Shown here: positions 34,231 through 42,821 of the stretch, piece by piece
How positions within the stretch are numbered: the first letter of the stretch is position 1
How the letters are laid out: each line of letters starts with the position of its first letter
Notes under the pieces: generated by a model
What the model saw: the letters and a program-made list of their open reading frames with translations, nothing else
Databases searched by the model: none
What the model was told of the DNA's origin: nothing
Source: Aureibaculum sp. 2308TA14-22
GTDB lineage: Bacteria > Bacteroidota > Bacteroidia > Flavobacteriales > Flavobacteriaceae
NCBI RefSeq assembly: GCF_040538665.1
Contig: NZ_JBEWXT010000001.1
Coordinates: forward strand, 186,001 to 250,000
Length of the DNA stretch: 64,000 nucleotides
Direction of reading: 5' to 3'
Translations under genes and position numbers: made by a program

Positions 34231-34997
34231 TGGAGGTATTAAATTCAAAAATTCAAGGTAAAGGAGAACCACTGCTTATTTTGCATGGTTTTTTAGGCAT
34301 GGGCGACAACTGGAAAACACTTGCCAATAAATTTTCTGAAAATTATAATGTTCATTTGATAGATCAACGCAATCATGGCAGAAGTTTTCATTCTGAAGAC
34401 TTTAATTATGAATTATTGACTGAAGATTTATTGCATTATATAAAGTATCATAACATTAATAAAGTAAATATAATTGGGCATTCCATGGGAGGTAAAGTAG
34501 CCATGCTATTTGCGGTAACTCATCCTGAAAAAGTTAATAAATTAATAGTTGCAGATATAAGCCCAAAGTTTTACCCTAGGCATCATGATACTATTTTAGA
34601 AGGATTGTCAGCAATTGATTTTTCTAAGCAAAAGACTAGAGGAGAGGTTGAAGAGGTTTTAAAAAAGTATATTCCCGAATGGGGAGTTCGCCAATTTCTG
34701 CTCAAAAATGTCTATTGGAAAACCAAAGGAGAACTTGCATTTCGATTTAATTTGCCAAGTTTGATTGAAAATTATGATGAAATAGGTGCACCATTGCCGT
34801 CATTATCTGTTTTTAAAGGGTCAACCTTGTTTTTAAAAGGAGGAAATTCAGGTTACATAACCGATAACGATGCCTCTTTGATAACGGCTCACTTTCCAAA
34901 AGCAGTAGTAAAAACTGTCAAAAATGCAGGACATTGGCTACATGCAGAGAATCCAACAGATTTTTACAACTATGTTGTCAGTTTTTTAGGCGAATAA
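34230..34997 (+). CDS. Alpha/beta hydrolase
   Basis: The 255-residue protein is an alpha/beta hydrolase with LLILHGFLGMGDNW (oxyanion loop), the nucleophile elbow GHSMGGKVA, a DISPKFYP strand and the catalytic His in AGHWLHAENP. It resembles the YbfF-type esterases acting on short acyl chains. The substrate is not evident. No signal peptide. The start overlaps the pdxJ stop by one base, which implies cotranscription rather than shared chemistry. Confidence 0.9.
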   Translation: MEVLNSKIQGKGEPLLILHGFLGMGDNWKTLANKFSENYNVHLIDQRNHGRSFHSEDFNYELLTEDLLHYIKYHNINKVNIIGHSMGGKVAMLFAVTHPEKVNKLIVADISPKFYPRHHDTILEGLSAIDFSKQKTRGEVEEVLKKYIPEWGVRQFLLKNVYWKTKGELAFRFNLPSLIENYDEIGAPLPSLSVFKGSTLFLKGGNSGYITDNDASLITAHFPKAVVKTVKNAGHWLHAENPTDFYNYVVSFLGE

Positions 34998-35047
34998 TAT
35001 CTTGGCATGTATGTTGACGTAATTTTATTGAATATAAAATTTTAATT

Positions 35048-35407
35048 ATGAAATTAATTTTAAGAGTATTGTTGACCGCAATTGCTGTAGTAATTTTGGC
35101 GAAGATTTTACCAGGAATTGCCGTTGCATCTTATACAACAGCGATAATAGTAGCTGTAGTATTGGGATTGTTACGTGTTTTTGTAAAACCTCTAATTATA
35201 CTATTTACATTGCCATTAACTATTTTAACACTAGGCCTGTTTTTATTTGTGATAAATGCAGGTATTATTTTATTAGCAGATAAATTGATTGATGGTTTTG
35301 CGGTATCAGGATTTTGGTATGCATTACTATTTAGTTTGTTGTTATCCTTTTTTCAGTCTATACTGTATTCTTTTTTAAAAGAGCCTAAACAAAAGAGAGT
35401 GTCTTAA
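35048..35407 (+). CDS. Phage-holin-4-2/YvlD family membrane protein
   Basis: The 119-residue protein has four hydrophobic helices with short loops: LILRVLLTAIAVVILAKILPGI, YTTAIIVAVVLGLLRVFVKPLIILF, PLTILTLGLFLFVINAGIILLADKLIDGF and YALLFSLLLSFFQSILYSF. VKPLIILFTLPLTILTLGLF is the family signature. Although named for phage holin, most members are small bacterial envelope proteins of unknown role. It follows the hydrolase by 50 bases. Confidence 0.88.
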   Translation: MKLILRVLLTAIAVVILAKILPGIAVASYTTAIIVAVVLGLLRVFVKPLIILFTLPLTILTLGLFLFVINAGIILLADKLIDGFAVSGFWYALLFSLLLSFFQSILYSFLKEPKQKRVS

Positions 35408-35408
35408 C

Positions 35409-35439
35409 TTGCCAAGTGGTATAAATTTACTAATTTTGC
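35409..35439 (+). promoter_or_regulatory. Promoter for trigger factor
   Basis: TTG at 35409-35411 and TAATTTTGC at 35431-35439 are separated by 19 bases, an ideal match to the Bacteroidota -33/-7 consensus, and end 41 bases before the tig start. Confidence 0.75.
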
Positions 35440-35479
35440 ACCCGCTAAAGCGGCATTACAACAAAAAGAAAATATAAAG

Positions 35480-36802
35480 ATGGACATTACTAAAGAAAAT
35501 ATTGATGATTTAAATGCTGTAGTAAAAATTAATATTACAGAAGATGATTATCAAAACAAAGTAGCAGAGATTTTACAAGACTATCGTAAAAAAGCAAATA
35601 TCCCAGGTTTTAGAAAGGGGCGTGTGCCTATGAGCTTGGTTAAAAAACAGTATGAAAAACCTGTTTTAATTGACGAGGTAAATAAACTGTTACAAGAATC
35701 TTTAAGTAAGTTTTTGGTAGAGGAAAAGTTAGATATTTTAGGTAATCCGTTACCTAAAACACAAGATGATTTCTCGTGGGATGCAGATCAGTTTTCTTTT
35801 GAGTTCGAATTAGGTCTTGTTCCTGAGTTTGAAGTAAACTTGCAGCCAAAAAAAGCAATTACCAGTTATAAGATTGTTGCCGACAAAAAAATGTTAGATG
35901 ATCAGGTAAAGAATATTCAAGAGCGTTATGGTAAAATGATTACGCAATCAGAAATTACAAAAGATTCTAATATAACAGGAACTTTTGTTAATGAAGAAAA
36001 GGAAATTGAAAAAAAGTCAACTTTTAAACTTGATAAAGTAAAGGGTAAAACTAACTCAAAATTATTTATCGGTGCAAAAGTTGGTGATGTAATTACCTTA
36101 AAAACAAAAGGACTTTTTACCGATGATTATCTGTTGCAAAACCATTTGGGTGTATCTCATGATGATGTTCATGATTTAGACACTGATGTGCAATTTACAG
36201 TTGAAGAAATTTCTGAAACTGAAGTATCGGAATTAAACCAAGAATTGTTTAATAAATTATTTGGAGAAGGAATTGTAAGAGATGAAAAAGAATTTAGAAA
36301 GCGTTTGAAAGAAGATGCTGAAAAACAATTCGAGCAACAATCAGATCAACAACTATTGAATGCAGTAACTGAGGGTTTAATTGAAAATACGAAATTTGAT
36401 TTACCGGCAGAATTTTTACAAAAATGGATAGCTGTAGCTGGAGAAAAACAATTAACAGAGCAAGAGGCCGAAGAAGAGTATAAACGTTCAGAAAAAGGAT
36501 TGCGTTATCAACTTATAGAAGGTAAAATTAGCAAAGACAATAACTTGCAAGTGACTTTTGAAGAGCTTAAAGAATTTGCAAAGGGTTTTATAAAAAGCCA
36601 AATGGCTCAATACGGAAATGCTAATCCTGAAGAGAAAGAATTAGAAGAAATTGCTGGTCGAATTTTAGGTAATCAAGAAGAAGCCAAGCGTTTATCAGAA
36701 CAGCTAATGAGCCAAAAACTATTGACTTTCTACAAAGAGAATGTAAAACTAAAAACCAAAGAAGTTAGTTTTGATGACTTTGTTAAAGAGGTTTACAAAT
36801 AA
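35480..36802 (+). CDS. tig: Trigger factor chaperone
   Basis: Trigger factor binds the ribosome and shields nascent chains. The 440-residue protein has the ribosome-binding signature (ANIPGFRKGRVPMSLV) in its N-terminal domain, then a diverged peptidyl-prolyl isomerase-like middle and a long helical C-terminal chaperone domain (LNQELFNKLFGEGIV and onward). The E. coli PPIase active-site pattern is not obvious in the middle domain, which is common in Bacteroidota. It has its own promoter and terminator. clpP and clpX follow, the usual order. Confidence 0.94.
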   Translation: MDITKENIDDLNAVVKINITEDDYQNKVAEILQDYRKKANIPGFRKGRVPMSLVKKQYEKPVLIDEVNKLLQESLSKFLVEEKLDILGNPLPKTQDDFSWDADQFSFEFELGLVPEFEVNLQPKKAITSYKIVADKKMLDDQVKNIQERYGKMITQSEITKDSNITGTFVNEEKEIEKKSTFKLDKVKGKTNSKLFIGAKVGDVITLKTKGLFTDDYLLQNHLGVSHDDVHDLDTDVQFTVEEISETEVSELNQELFNKLFGEGIVRDEKEFRKRLKEDAEKQFEQQSDQQLLNAVTEGLIENTKFDLPAEFLQKWIAVAGEKQLTEQEAEEEYKRSEKGLRYQLIEGKISKDNNLQVTFEELKEFAKGFIKSQMAQYGNANPEEKELEEIAGRILGNQEEAKRLSEQLMSQKLLTFYKENVKLKTKEVSFDDFVKEVYK

Positions 36803-36821
36803 TATTTTTTTAAAATATTTG

Positions 36822-36853
36822 AACCACTTCATATCTAGTGAGGTGGTTTTTTT
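36822..36853 (+). terminator. Rho-independent terminator after tig
   Basis: A 10-bp stem (AACCACTTCA, loop TATCTAG, TGAGGTGGTT, one G-U pair) followed by a long T run. Confidence 0.88.
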
Positions 36854-36991
36854 TATGTCTTTTTTTAAATTAAGCCTAACAGTCAACAAGTCTTAATTAT
36901 AAAATGGTATAACATTTATTTCATCAACACAAAATAAAAATTTATTATATATAATCAATTTTAAGAAAATTATAAAATGTCGCTACCTACC

Positions 36992-37010
36992 AAATGCCCA
37001 TTATGGGCTT
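36992..37010. repeat. Short palindrome, inverse copy of 16936-16954
   Basis: AAATGCCCATTATGGGCTT, about 50 bases before the clpP start, is the exact reverse complement of the segment at 16936-16954. It can form a GCCCAT/ATGGGC hairpin in the clpP leader. Confidence 0.5.
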
Positions 37011-37060
37011 TCGTAATTAGTTAGTATATTTACCGTCTTAACATAAACAAAATAGAACAT

Positions 37061-37738
37061 ATGAATTACGGAGAAGAATTTAAAAAATTCGCCATAAAAG
37101 ATCAAGGGATTAACAGTTTGTACTACGATAAAATGATTAGTGCAATGTATCCAGTAAGTCTTACCCCAAATATTATTGAAGAGCGTAAAATGAATATTGC
37201 CATTTTTGACGTTTTTTCACGTTTAATGATGGACAGAATTATCTTTTTAGGAACAGGAATAGACGATTATGTAGCCAACGTTATACAGGCTCAATTGTTG
37301 TTTTTGGAAAGTACAGATGCCTCAAAAGACATCTCTATTTATGTAAATTCTCCAGGCGGTGGTGTATATGCTGGTTTAGGTATTTACGATACCATGCAGT
37401 TTATTAAACCTGACGTAGCAACCATTTGTACAGGTATTGCTGCTTCTATGGCTGCTGTATTGATGTGTGCTGGAGAAAAAGGAAAACGTTCTGCTTTACC
37501 ACATTCTCGTATTATGATTCATCAACCGTTGGGCGGAGCTCAAGGACAGGCATCTGATATTGAAATTACAGCTAGAGAAATTCTAAAATTAAAAGATGAA
37601 TTGTATCAAATTATAGCAAAGCATTCAGGTCAAAATATTAAAAAAGTACATGACGACTCTGATAGAGATTATTGGATGAAAGCGGAAGAAGCAAAAAAAT
37701 ATGGAATGATAGATGAGGTTTTGTCTAGAAATTCATAA
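37061..37738 (+). CDS. clpP: ATP-dependent Clp protease proteolytic subunit
   Basis: ClpP forms the barrel-shaped serine protease core. The 225-residue protein has the catalytic Ser in CTGIAASMAAVLMCAGEKGKR, the His in HSRIMIHQPLGGAQGQ, and an Asp in the following segment (HDDSDRDYWM), plus SPGGGVYAGLGIYDTM. It lies 52 bases before clpX, its ATPase partner. The N terminus (MNYGEEFKKFAIKDQG) is longer than in E. coli ClpP and may include a propeptide. Confidence 0.97.
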   Translation: MNYGEEFKKFAIKDQGINSLYYDKMISAMYPVSLTPNIIEERKMNIAIFDVFSRLMMDRIIFLGTGIDDYVANVIQAQLLFLESTDASKDISIYVNSPGGGVYAGLGIYDTMQFIKPDVATICTGIAASMAAVLMCAGEKGKRSALPHSRIMIHQPLGGAQGQASDIEITAREILKLKDELYQIIAKHSGQNIKKVHDDSDRDYWMKAEEAKKYGMIDEVLSRNS

Positions 37739-37790
37739 TAAATAAGGGTAAAACCTGTTTTAGTAAAGAGATTATAAATAAAGCAATAGT

Positions 37791-39032
37791 ATGGCAGAGA
37801 AGAAAGAATTAGAGTGTTCGTTTTGTAAACGCAAAAAATCTGATACAAATATGTTAATCGCAGGTTTGGAAGGTCATATTTGCGATAGATGTATAGAACA
37901 GGCACATGGTTTGGTTGTAAAAGAAATAGCTGAAACTGAAACCGATGGTTTGTCAGGAGAATTAATTTTAAAAAAACCTCAAGAAATAAAGCGTTTTTTA
38001 GATCAGTATATTATTGGTCAAGAACAGGCTAAGAGAGTGCTCTCTGTTGCTGTTTACAATCATTACAAGCGTTTATTACAACCGCCATCAAAAGATGAGG
38101 ATCATATTGAAATAGAAAAAAGTAACATCATGTTGGTAGGTGAAACGGGTACAGGTAAAACCCTGATGGCCAGAACTATTGCCAAAATGTTAAATGTACC
38201 TTTTGCTATAGTTGATGCAACAGTATTAACAGAGGCAGGATATGTTGGAGAGGATGTTGAGACTATTTTAACACGTCTATTGCAAGCGGCAGATTATAAT
38301 GTGCAAAAAGCTGAGAGAGGTATTGTTTTTATTGATGAAATTGATAAAATTGCTAGAAAAAGCGATAATCCTTCTATTACCAGAGATGTTTCTGGTGAAG
38401 GTGTTCAACAAGCTTTATTAAAATTGTTAGAAGGTACTGTAGTTAATGTACCCCCTAAAGGAGGAAGAAAACATCCTGACCAAAAGTTTGTTGAGGTTAA
38501 TACACGTAATATTTTATTTGTTGCTGGAGGAGCATTTGATGGCGTTGATAAAATAATCGGTAAAAGATTAAATATGCAAGCGGTTGGTTACAGTGTATCT
38601 AAAAGCGAAGAGCGTGTAGATGAAAAAAATCTTTTACAGTATATAGTTCCTACCGATTTAAAAGATTTTGGTTTAATACCTGAAATTATTGGACGCTTAC
38701 CAGTGCTAACCTATATGAATCCCTTAGATGCACATACGCTAAGAGCTATTTTAACAGAACCTAAGAATGCTATCATTAAACAATATGAAAAGCTTTTTAA
38801 AATGGATGATATTGAATTTTCCATTGACGAAAAAGCATTAGATTATATTGTTCAAAAAGCTGTGGAATATAAATTAGGAGCACGTGGATTACGCTCTTTA
38901 TGCGAAGCTATTTTAACCGATGCTATGTTTGAATTGCCTGGAGGTGAAGACAAAAAATTAAGAGTAACCAAAAAATATGCTGAAGGTAAAATGCAAAAAT
39001 CTACGTTAAGCAAACTAAAAGCGGTGTCTTAG
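37791..39032 (+). CDS. clpX: ATP-dependent Clp protease ATPase subunit ClpX
   Basis: ClpX unfolds substrates and feeds ClpP. The 413-residue protein has a complete N-terminal zinc finger (CSFC, 20-residue spacer, CDRC), Walker A GETGTGKT, Walker [12 protein letters not shown], the pore loop region GYVGEDVE and the sensor region [10 protein letters not shown]. Length is standard. It ends with a long palindromic terminator. dnaG follows but separately terminated. Confidence 0.98.
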   Translation: MAEKKELECSFCKRKKSDTNMLIAGLEGHICDRCIEQAHGLVVKEIAETETDGLSGELILKKPQEIKRFLDQYIIGQEQAKRVLSVAVYNHYKRLLQPPSKDEDHIEIEKSNIMLVGETGTGKTLMARTIAKMLNVPFAIVDATVLTEAGYVGEDVETILTRLLQAADYNVQKAERGIVFIDEIDKIARKSDNPSITRDVSGEGVQQALLKLLEGTVVNVPPKGGRKHPDQKFVEVNTRNILFVAGGAFDGVDKIIGKRLNMQAVGYSVSKSEERVDEKNLLQYIVPTDLKDFGLIPEIIGRLPVLTYMNPLDAHTLRAILTEPKNAIIKQYEKLFKMDDIEFSIDEKALDYIVQKAVEYKLGARGLRSLCEAILTDAMFELPGGEDKKLRVTKKYAEGKMQKSTLSKLKAVS

Positions 39033-39039
39033 AAGAACC

Positions 39040-39079
39040 AAAAGGCCTCACAGGTTTTCAAAACCTGTGAGGCCTTTTT
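39040..39079 (+). terminator. Long perfect palindromic terminator after clpX
   Basis: An 18-bp perfect stem (39040-39057 with 39061-39078, 3-base loop) is followed by a short T run. Its core (GGCCTCACAGGTTTT/AAAACCTGTGAGGCC) also resembles a dispersed palindrome seen in flavobacterial genomes, from memory. Confidence 0.85.
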
Positions 39080-39097
39080 ATATCTACCCTAACAATC

Positions 39098-41080
39098 ATG
39101 ATAACCAGAAACACTATTGACAAAGTTTTTGAAATGGCTCGTGTCGAAGAAGTCATTGGTGATTTTGTGCAACTCAAAAAAGCAGGTAGTAACTTTAAGG
39201 GGTTAAGCCCTTTTGTTAATGAAAAATCACCATCCTTCATGGTGTCACCCGTTAAGCAGATTTGGAAAGATTTTAGTTCGGGCAAAGGCGGTAATGCCAT
39301 TTCATTTTTAATGGAACACGAGCATTATTCGTACCCAGAGGCCATTCGTTATTTAGCCAAAAAATACAATATAGAGATTGAAGAAACAGAGCAATCTGAC
39401 GAACAAAAAATACAGGCCAGCGAACGCGAAAGTATGTATTTGGTTTCTGAATACGCCCGTAATTATTTTCACGATACATTGTTAAAAACCCAAAAAGGAA
39501 AGGCTATTGGTCTAAGCTATTTTAAAGAGCGTGGCTTTACCGATGAAACTATTGAAAAATTTGAACTGGGTTACGCCTTAGACGAATGGTCGGCTTTTAC
39601 AGATACCGCTTTAAAAAAAGGCTACCAATTAGAGTTTCTAGAAAAAACGGGACTTACAATCGTTAAGGAGAACCAAACGGATCCAAGCCAAACCAAGCAG
39701 TTTGATCGCTTCAAAGGACGGGTCATTTTTCCTATTCACAGTATGTCTGGTCGTGTATTGGGTTTTGGTGGTAGAATTTTAACTTCTGATAAAAAAGCAG
39801 CCAAGTACCTCAATTCACCCGAAAGTGAAATCTACCATAAAAGCAAAGTGCTTTATGGCATTTTTAATGCTAAAAAAAGTATTGCCAAAAAAGACAATTG
39901 TTATTTGGTTGAGGGTTATACCGATGTAATTTCTTTTAGCCAAAGAGGAATTGAAAATGTCGTGGCCTCCTCAGGTACAGCGTTGACTTCAGATCAGATT
40001 AGATTAGTAAGCAGGTTAACACCCAACATTACTGTGCTTTTTGATGGTGACGCTGCAGGTATTAGAGCTTCCATTCGTGGTATCGATTTGATTTTAGAAC
40101 AGGGTATGAACGTAAAAGTGGTTACTTTTCCTGAAGGGGAAGACCCTGATACTTTTGCAAAAAAGAATTCTTTAGAAAAATTACAAGAGTATTTAAATAC
40201 TAACGCTCAAGATTTTATTCGCTTTAAGGTGTCTTTATTGATGGATGAGGTTAAGGATGATCCCGTTAAAAAAGCAGGATTAATTAGGAATATTGTGGCT
40301 ACTATCTCTAAGATACCGAACCAGATTCAACGCGAAATTTATGTGCAGGAATGTGCCAAGATTATGGATATTTCTGAACGCGTTTTGTTTAGTGAATTGG
40401 CACAAATTTCAAAAAAAGAAGAACGTGAAGCTGCCAAACGCCCAAAGGAGCAACAGCAAGCTTTTAAGGTAGAAAAGTCGGAAGAAAATAAAGTAGCTAT
40501 AAAAAAAACGGATCAGTTAAATATCCTTGAGAAAAAAATTATAGAAACCTTATTGCTTCACGGAAATAAAGAAATTGATTTTGTTGATTATGTTGAGGTT
40601 GAAGATGATGAAGGTAGAACCAAATTGGTAAAGGAGAACTATCAAAATACCATTGCCAATGAAATATATCTGCACCTACAGGATGATGAGATTGACTTTA
40701 GTAATGAAATCTTTAGAAAAATATATTTTGAAATCATTCATCAATTAAATCAAGAGGAAAAAATTAATCCTGATGTATTTATCAACCACGAACAAGCTGA
40801 AATAGGCAAAGTAGTCACCGACATTTTAATGGATGAAGAAAAGCACACCCTAAGCGATTGGGAACGAAAAGAAATTTATGTACGTTCTAAAGAAAAAGAG
40901 CTGCCAAAATTGGTAATGGATGCTATTTTGAATTTACGCAGAATTTTAATCGAACTCAAAATAAAAGAACTGGTTGAAGAAGAAGTACCAGAAGAAGAAC
41001 GGCAATCTATGCTAGAAATGATTGTAAATTATACGCAACTTAAAAAATTACTTTACGAGAAGTTAAATAGAGTGGTTTAG
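39098..41080 (+). CDS. dnaG: DNA primase DnaG with degenerate zinc-binding domain
   Basis: DnaG makes RNA primers at the replication fork. The 660-residue protein has the N-terminal CHC2-type fold (about 10-95), a TOPRIM domain (about 250-340; YLVEGYTDVISFSQRG, VLFDGDAAGIRASIRG with the acidic metal sites) and a helical C-terminal helicase-interaction region (about 480-660). In the N domain the Cys/His residues that hold zinc in other primases are replaced: the CPFHNE-type segment reads SPFVNE and the CFGCG-type reads FSSGKG. This appears typical of flavobacterial primases. The gene lies just after the clpX terminator. Confidence 0.95.
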   Translation: MITRNTIDKVFEMARVEEVIGDFVQLKKAGSNFKGLSPFVNEKSPSFMVSPVKQIWKDFSSGKGGNAISFLMEHEHYSYPEAIRYLAKKYNIEIEETEQSDEQKIQASERESMYLVSEYARNYFHDTLLKTQKGKAIGLSYFKERGFTDETIEKFELGYALDEWSAFTDTALKKGYQLEFLEKTGLTIVKENQTDPSQTKQFDRFKGRVIFPIHSMSGRVLGFGGRILTSDKKAAKYLNSPESEIYHKSKVLYGIFNAKKSIAKKDNCYLVEGYTDVISFSQRGIENVVASSGTALTSDQIRLVSRLTPNITVLFDGDAAGIRASIRGIDLILEQGMNVKVVTFPEGEDPDTFAKKNSLEKLQEYLNTNAQDFIRFKVSLLMDEVKDDPVKKAGLIRNIVATISKIPNQIQREIYVQECAKIMDISERVLFSELAQISKKEEREAAKRPKEQQQAFKVEKSEENKVAIKKTDQLNILEKKIIETLLLHGNKEIDFVDYVEVEDDEGRTKLVKENYQNTIANEIYLHLQDDEIDFSNEIFRKIYFEIIHQLNQEEKINPDVFINHEQAEIGKVVTDILMDEEKHTLSDWERKEIYVRSKEKELPKLVMDAILNLRRILIELKIKELVEEEVPEEERQSMLEMIVNYTQLKKLLYEKLNRVV

Positions 41081-41105
41081 ATAGTTTTTAATTTTAATAA
41101 TTTTC

Positions 41106-41113
41106 TATCTTTG
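41106..41113 (+). promoter_or_regulatory. Candidate -7 box for the unknown gene at 41132
   Basis: TATCTTTG matches TAnnTTTG and overlaps an in-frame TTG at 41111, arguing that translation starts at the later ATG 41132. Confidence 0.45.
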
Positions 41114-41131
41114 TTTAAATCGCTATGGCTT

Positions 41132-41959
41132 ATGAAATTTCTTTACTTCCTTTTATTTTTACTCTCAATTACTCTCAATCTGTTTTCTCAAACAAAAAAA
41201 ATCATCTATGTTGATGAAAAATTTGAGAAGATTGACTTTAAGAGCTATACAAAAAAACTGAATTCAGAACTCTTTTTAATATCCATGTTGGAAAGCGATA
41301 CCGCAATCTTTAAAAAATTAAGATTTAAAGAATATTTTGGGAGTTTAGGAAAAAAGAAGGCACAATTAAATAAGTTGTATCAGCAAAGATATACCATTGA
41401 TTCTACAAAAACCTGGTTAATTCACTACACAGATTCATTACCAGATGTAACTAAAATGCCAAAAGAATCAAGCATTCAGTTATTTGATTCTAAAGGACGG
41501 AAAATGTTAATGAGCAATAGTGAATATGATAGATTATATAACCAACAATTAAGAAAATTTGCAACTAGAGATTCCATAATTTACAAAGGAAGAACTTTAG
41601 TTTTGGCTGATAGACATATTCATGTTTCAAGTTATTTGGATTATAAAGAAAGTATTTTAAAAGAAATTAAGAGATATAAAAAATATAAAAGTATTTCTAT
41701 ATTGCATTTTTATAATATTAATAAGGGCTTTCCAGTTCATGAAATAAAAAACTTTTGGGTAAAAGATGAAAATGAAATATTAAAAAAAAGCTTTTCCGAT
41801 GGTCAACTACAATATAAATTTTTATTAATCTATCCAAATGGAGATTTCTATGCGAGTCATTATTTTAAACGTTTTTCCGATGAAAAAAAATTATTTAACC
41901 ATAAGCGTTTTAAAAAACTGAAAAAGAAATGGTTAAGAAAAGTTGAACGACTTAATTAG
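41132..41959 (+). CDS. Secreted hypothetical protein
   Basis: From ATG at 41132 (MKFLYFLLFLL) the product is 275 residues, with a signal peptide ending LFSQ. The mature part is Lys-rich, about half helical, with IIYVDEKFEKIDFKSY near the start and FLLIYPNGDFYASHYFKRFSDEKKLF near the end. I recognise no family and see no catalytic pattern. Its codon use and composition are like the neighbours, with no sign of transfer. Its 3' end overlaps the convergent nadE end by eight bases. Confidence 0.7.
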   Translation: MKFLYFLLFLLSITLNLFSQTKKIIYVDEKFEKIDFKSYTKKLNSELFLISMLESDTAIFKKLRFKEYFGSLGKKKAQLNKLYQQRYTIDSTKTWLIHYTDSLPDVTKMPKESSIQLFDSKGRKMLMSNSEYDRLYNQQLRKFATRDSIIYKGRTLVLADRHIHVSSYLDYKESILKEIKRYKKYKSISILHFYNINKGFPVHEIKNFWVKDENEILKKSFSDGQLQYKFLLIYPNGDFYASHYFKRFSDEKKLFNHKRFKKLKKKWLRKVERLN

Positions 41960-42746
41960 CCATCAATTCTTCTGGTATTTCACAAACCGGTATCGCTACC
42001 ATTTTATGCTTATTAGCTCTATGGCGTTGCAAATAAATTTCAATAACCTTTTTAGCCCTACCATCAAATTCTTCTACGGTATTGCCCTGAGCTATCATTT
42101 TCATAGCCCACTCCAACTCATCGTAGCTAGCACCAATTTGATCTTCGTCAGTTCTTGAATCACCAAACAAACCATCCGTAGGTTTTGCTTTTAAAATCGA
42201 TTCAGGCACATCCAAATGTTTGCCAATTTTATACACTTCAGACTTCATTAAATCGGCTATGGGGCTTAAATCTACACCGCCATCACCATATTTGGTAAAA
42301 AAGCCTACACCAAAATCTTCTACTTTATTTCCCGTTCCGCAGACCAATAAACCATGAATTCCTGCAAAATAATAAAGTGTGGCCATACGCAATCTGGCTC
42401 TTGTATTTGCCATAGATAAATCTACCTTGTCAGAAGCGGCATCATCGGGTAACAAGTCGTCAAAAGCATCAAAAACAGCGGTTAAATTTATATTTTTTGA
42501 ACTTACTTTAGGGTAGCGTTCTTTTAGTAGTGCAATATGCTCTTGTGCTCTTGTTACCTGGCTTTCAGCTTGGTGTATGGGCATTTCCAAACAAAGAACT
42601 TTTAATCCGGTTTCGCCACAAAGCGATGAAGTAACGGCAGAATCTATTCCGCCCGATATTCCAATTACAAATCCGTTTACCCCAGCTTTTGTAGCGTAAT
42701 CTTTTAACCAATCAACAATATGTTTTGTTACTTTTTCTGTTTGCAT
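41952..42746 (-). CDS. nadE: NAD synthase (ammonia-dependent type)
   Basis: NadE converts deamido-NAD to NAD with ammonia and ATP. The 264-residue protein lacks a glutaminase domain, so it is the short form. It has the P-loop-like pyrophosphatase motif VIGISGGIDSAV, ARLRMATLYYFAG, GTGNKVEDFGVGFFTKYGDGGVDLSPIADL and EVYKIGKHLDVPESIL. It is divergent from gldB, a neighbourhood seen in other flavobacteria, and converges on the gene before it. Confidence 0.96.
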   Translation of the reverse strand: MQTEKVTKHIVDWLKDYATKAGVNGFVIGISGGIDSAVTSSLCGETGLKVLCLEMPIHQAESQVTRAQEHIALLKERYPKVSSKNINLTAVFDAFDDLLPDDAASDKVDLSMANTRARLRMATLYYFAGIHGLLVCGTGNKVEDFGVGFFTKYGDGGVDLSPIADLMKSEVYKIGKHLDVPESILKAKPTDGLFGDSRTDEDQIGASYDELEWAMKMIAQGNTVEEFDGRAKKVIEIYLQRHRANKHKMVAIPVCEIPEELMAN

Positions 42747-42772
42747 TGTATTACATTTTAGTACTTTTGTAT

Positions 42773-42792
42773 GTTCCTACGAAAACGGGAAC
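42773..42792. repeat. Small inverted repeat between nadE and gldB
   Basis: GTTCCTACGAAAACGGGAAC has 5-6 complementary end bases and the shape of the short ATTCC...GGAAT intergenic palindromes found in many flavobacteria. It lies in the 72-base divergent gap. Confidence 0.35.
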
Positions 42793-42821
42793 GACAACAC
42801 GAAAATACTAAATTATAATTG

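Noticed and set aside
36803-37060. Riboswitch or second RNA gene before clpP
   Set aside because: Apart from the tig terminator and a short palindrome, the gap is AT-rich without a convincing structured fold.
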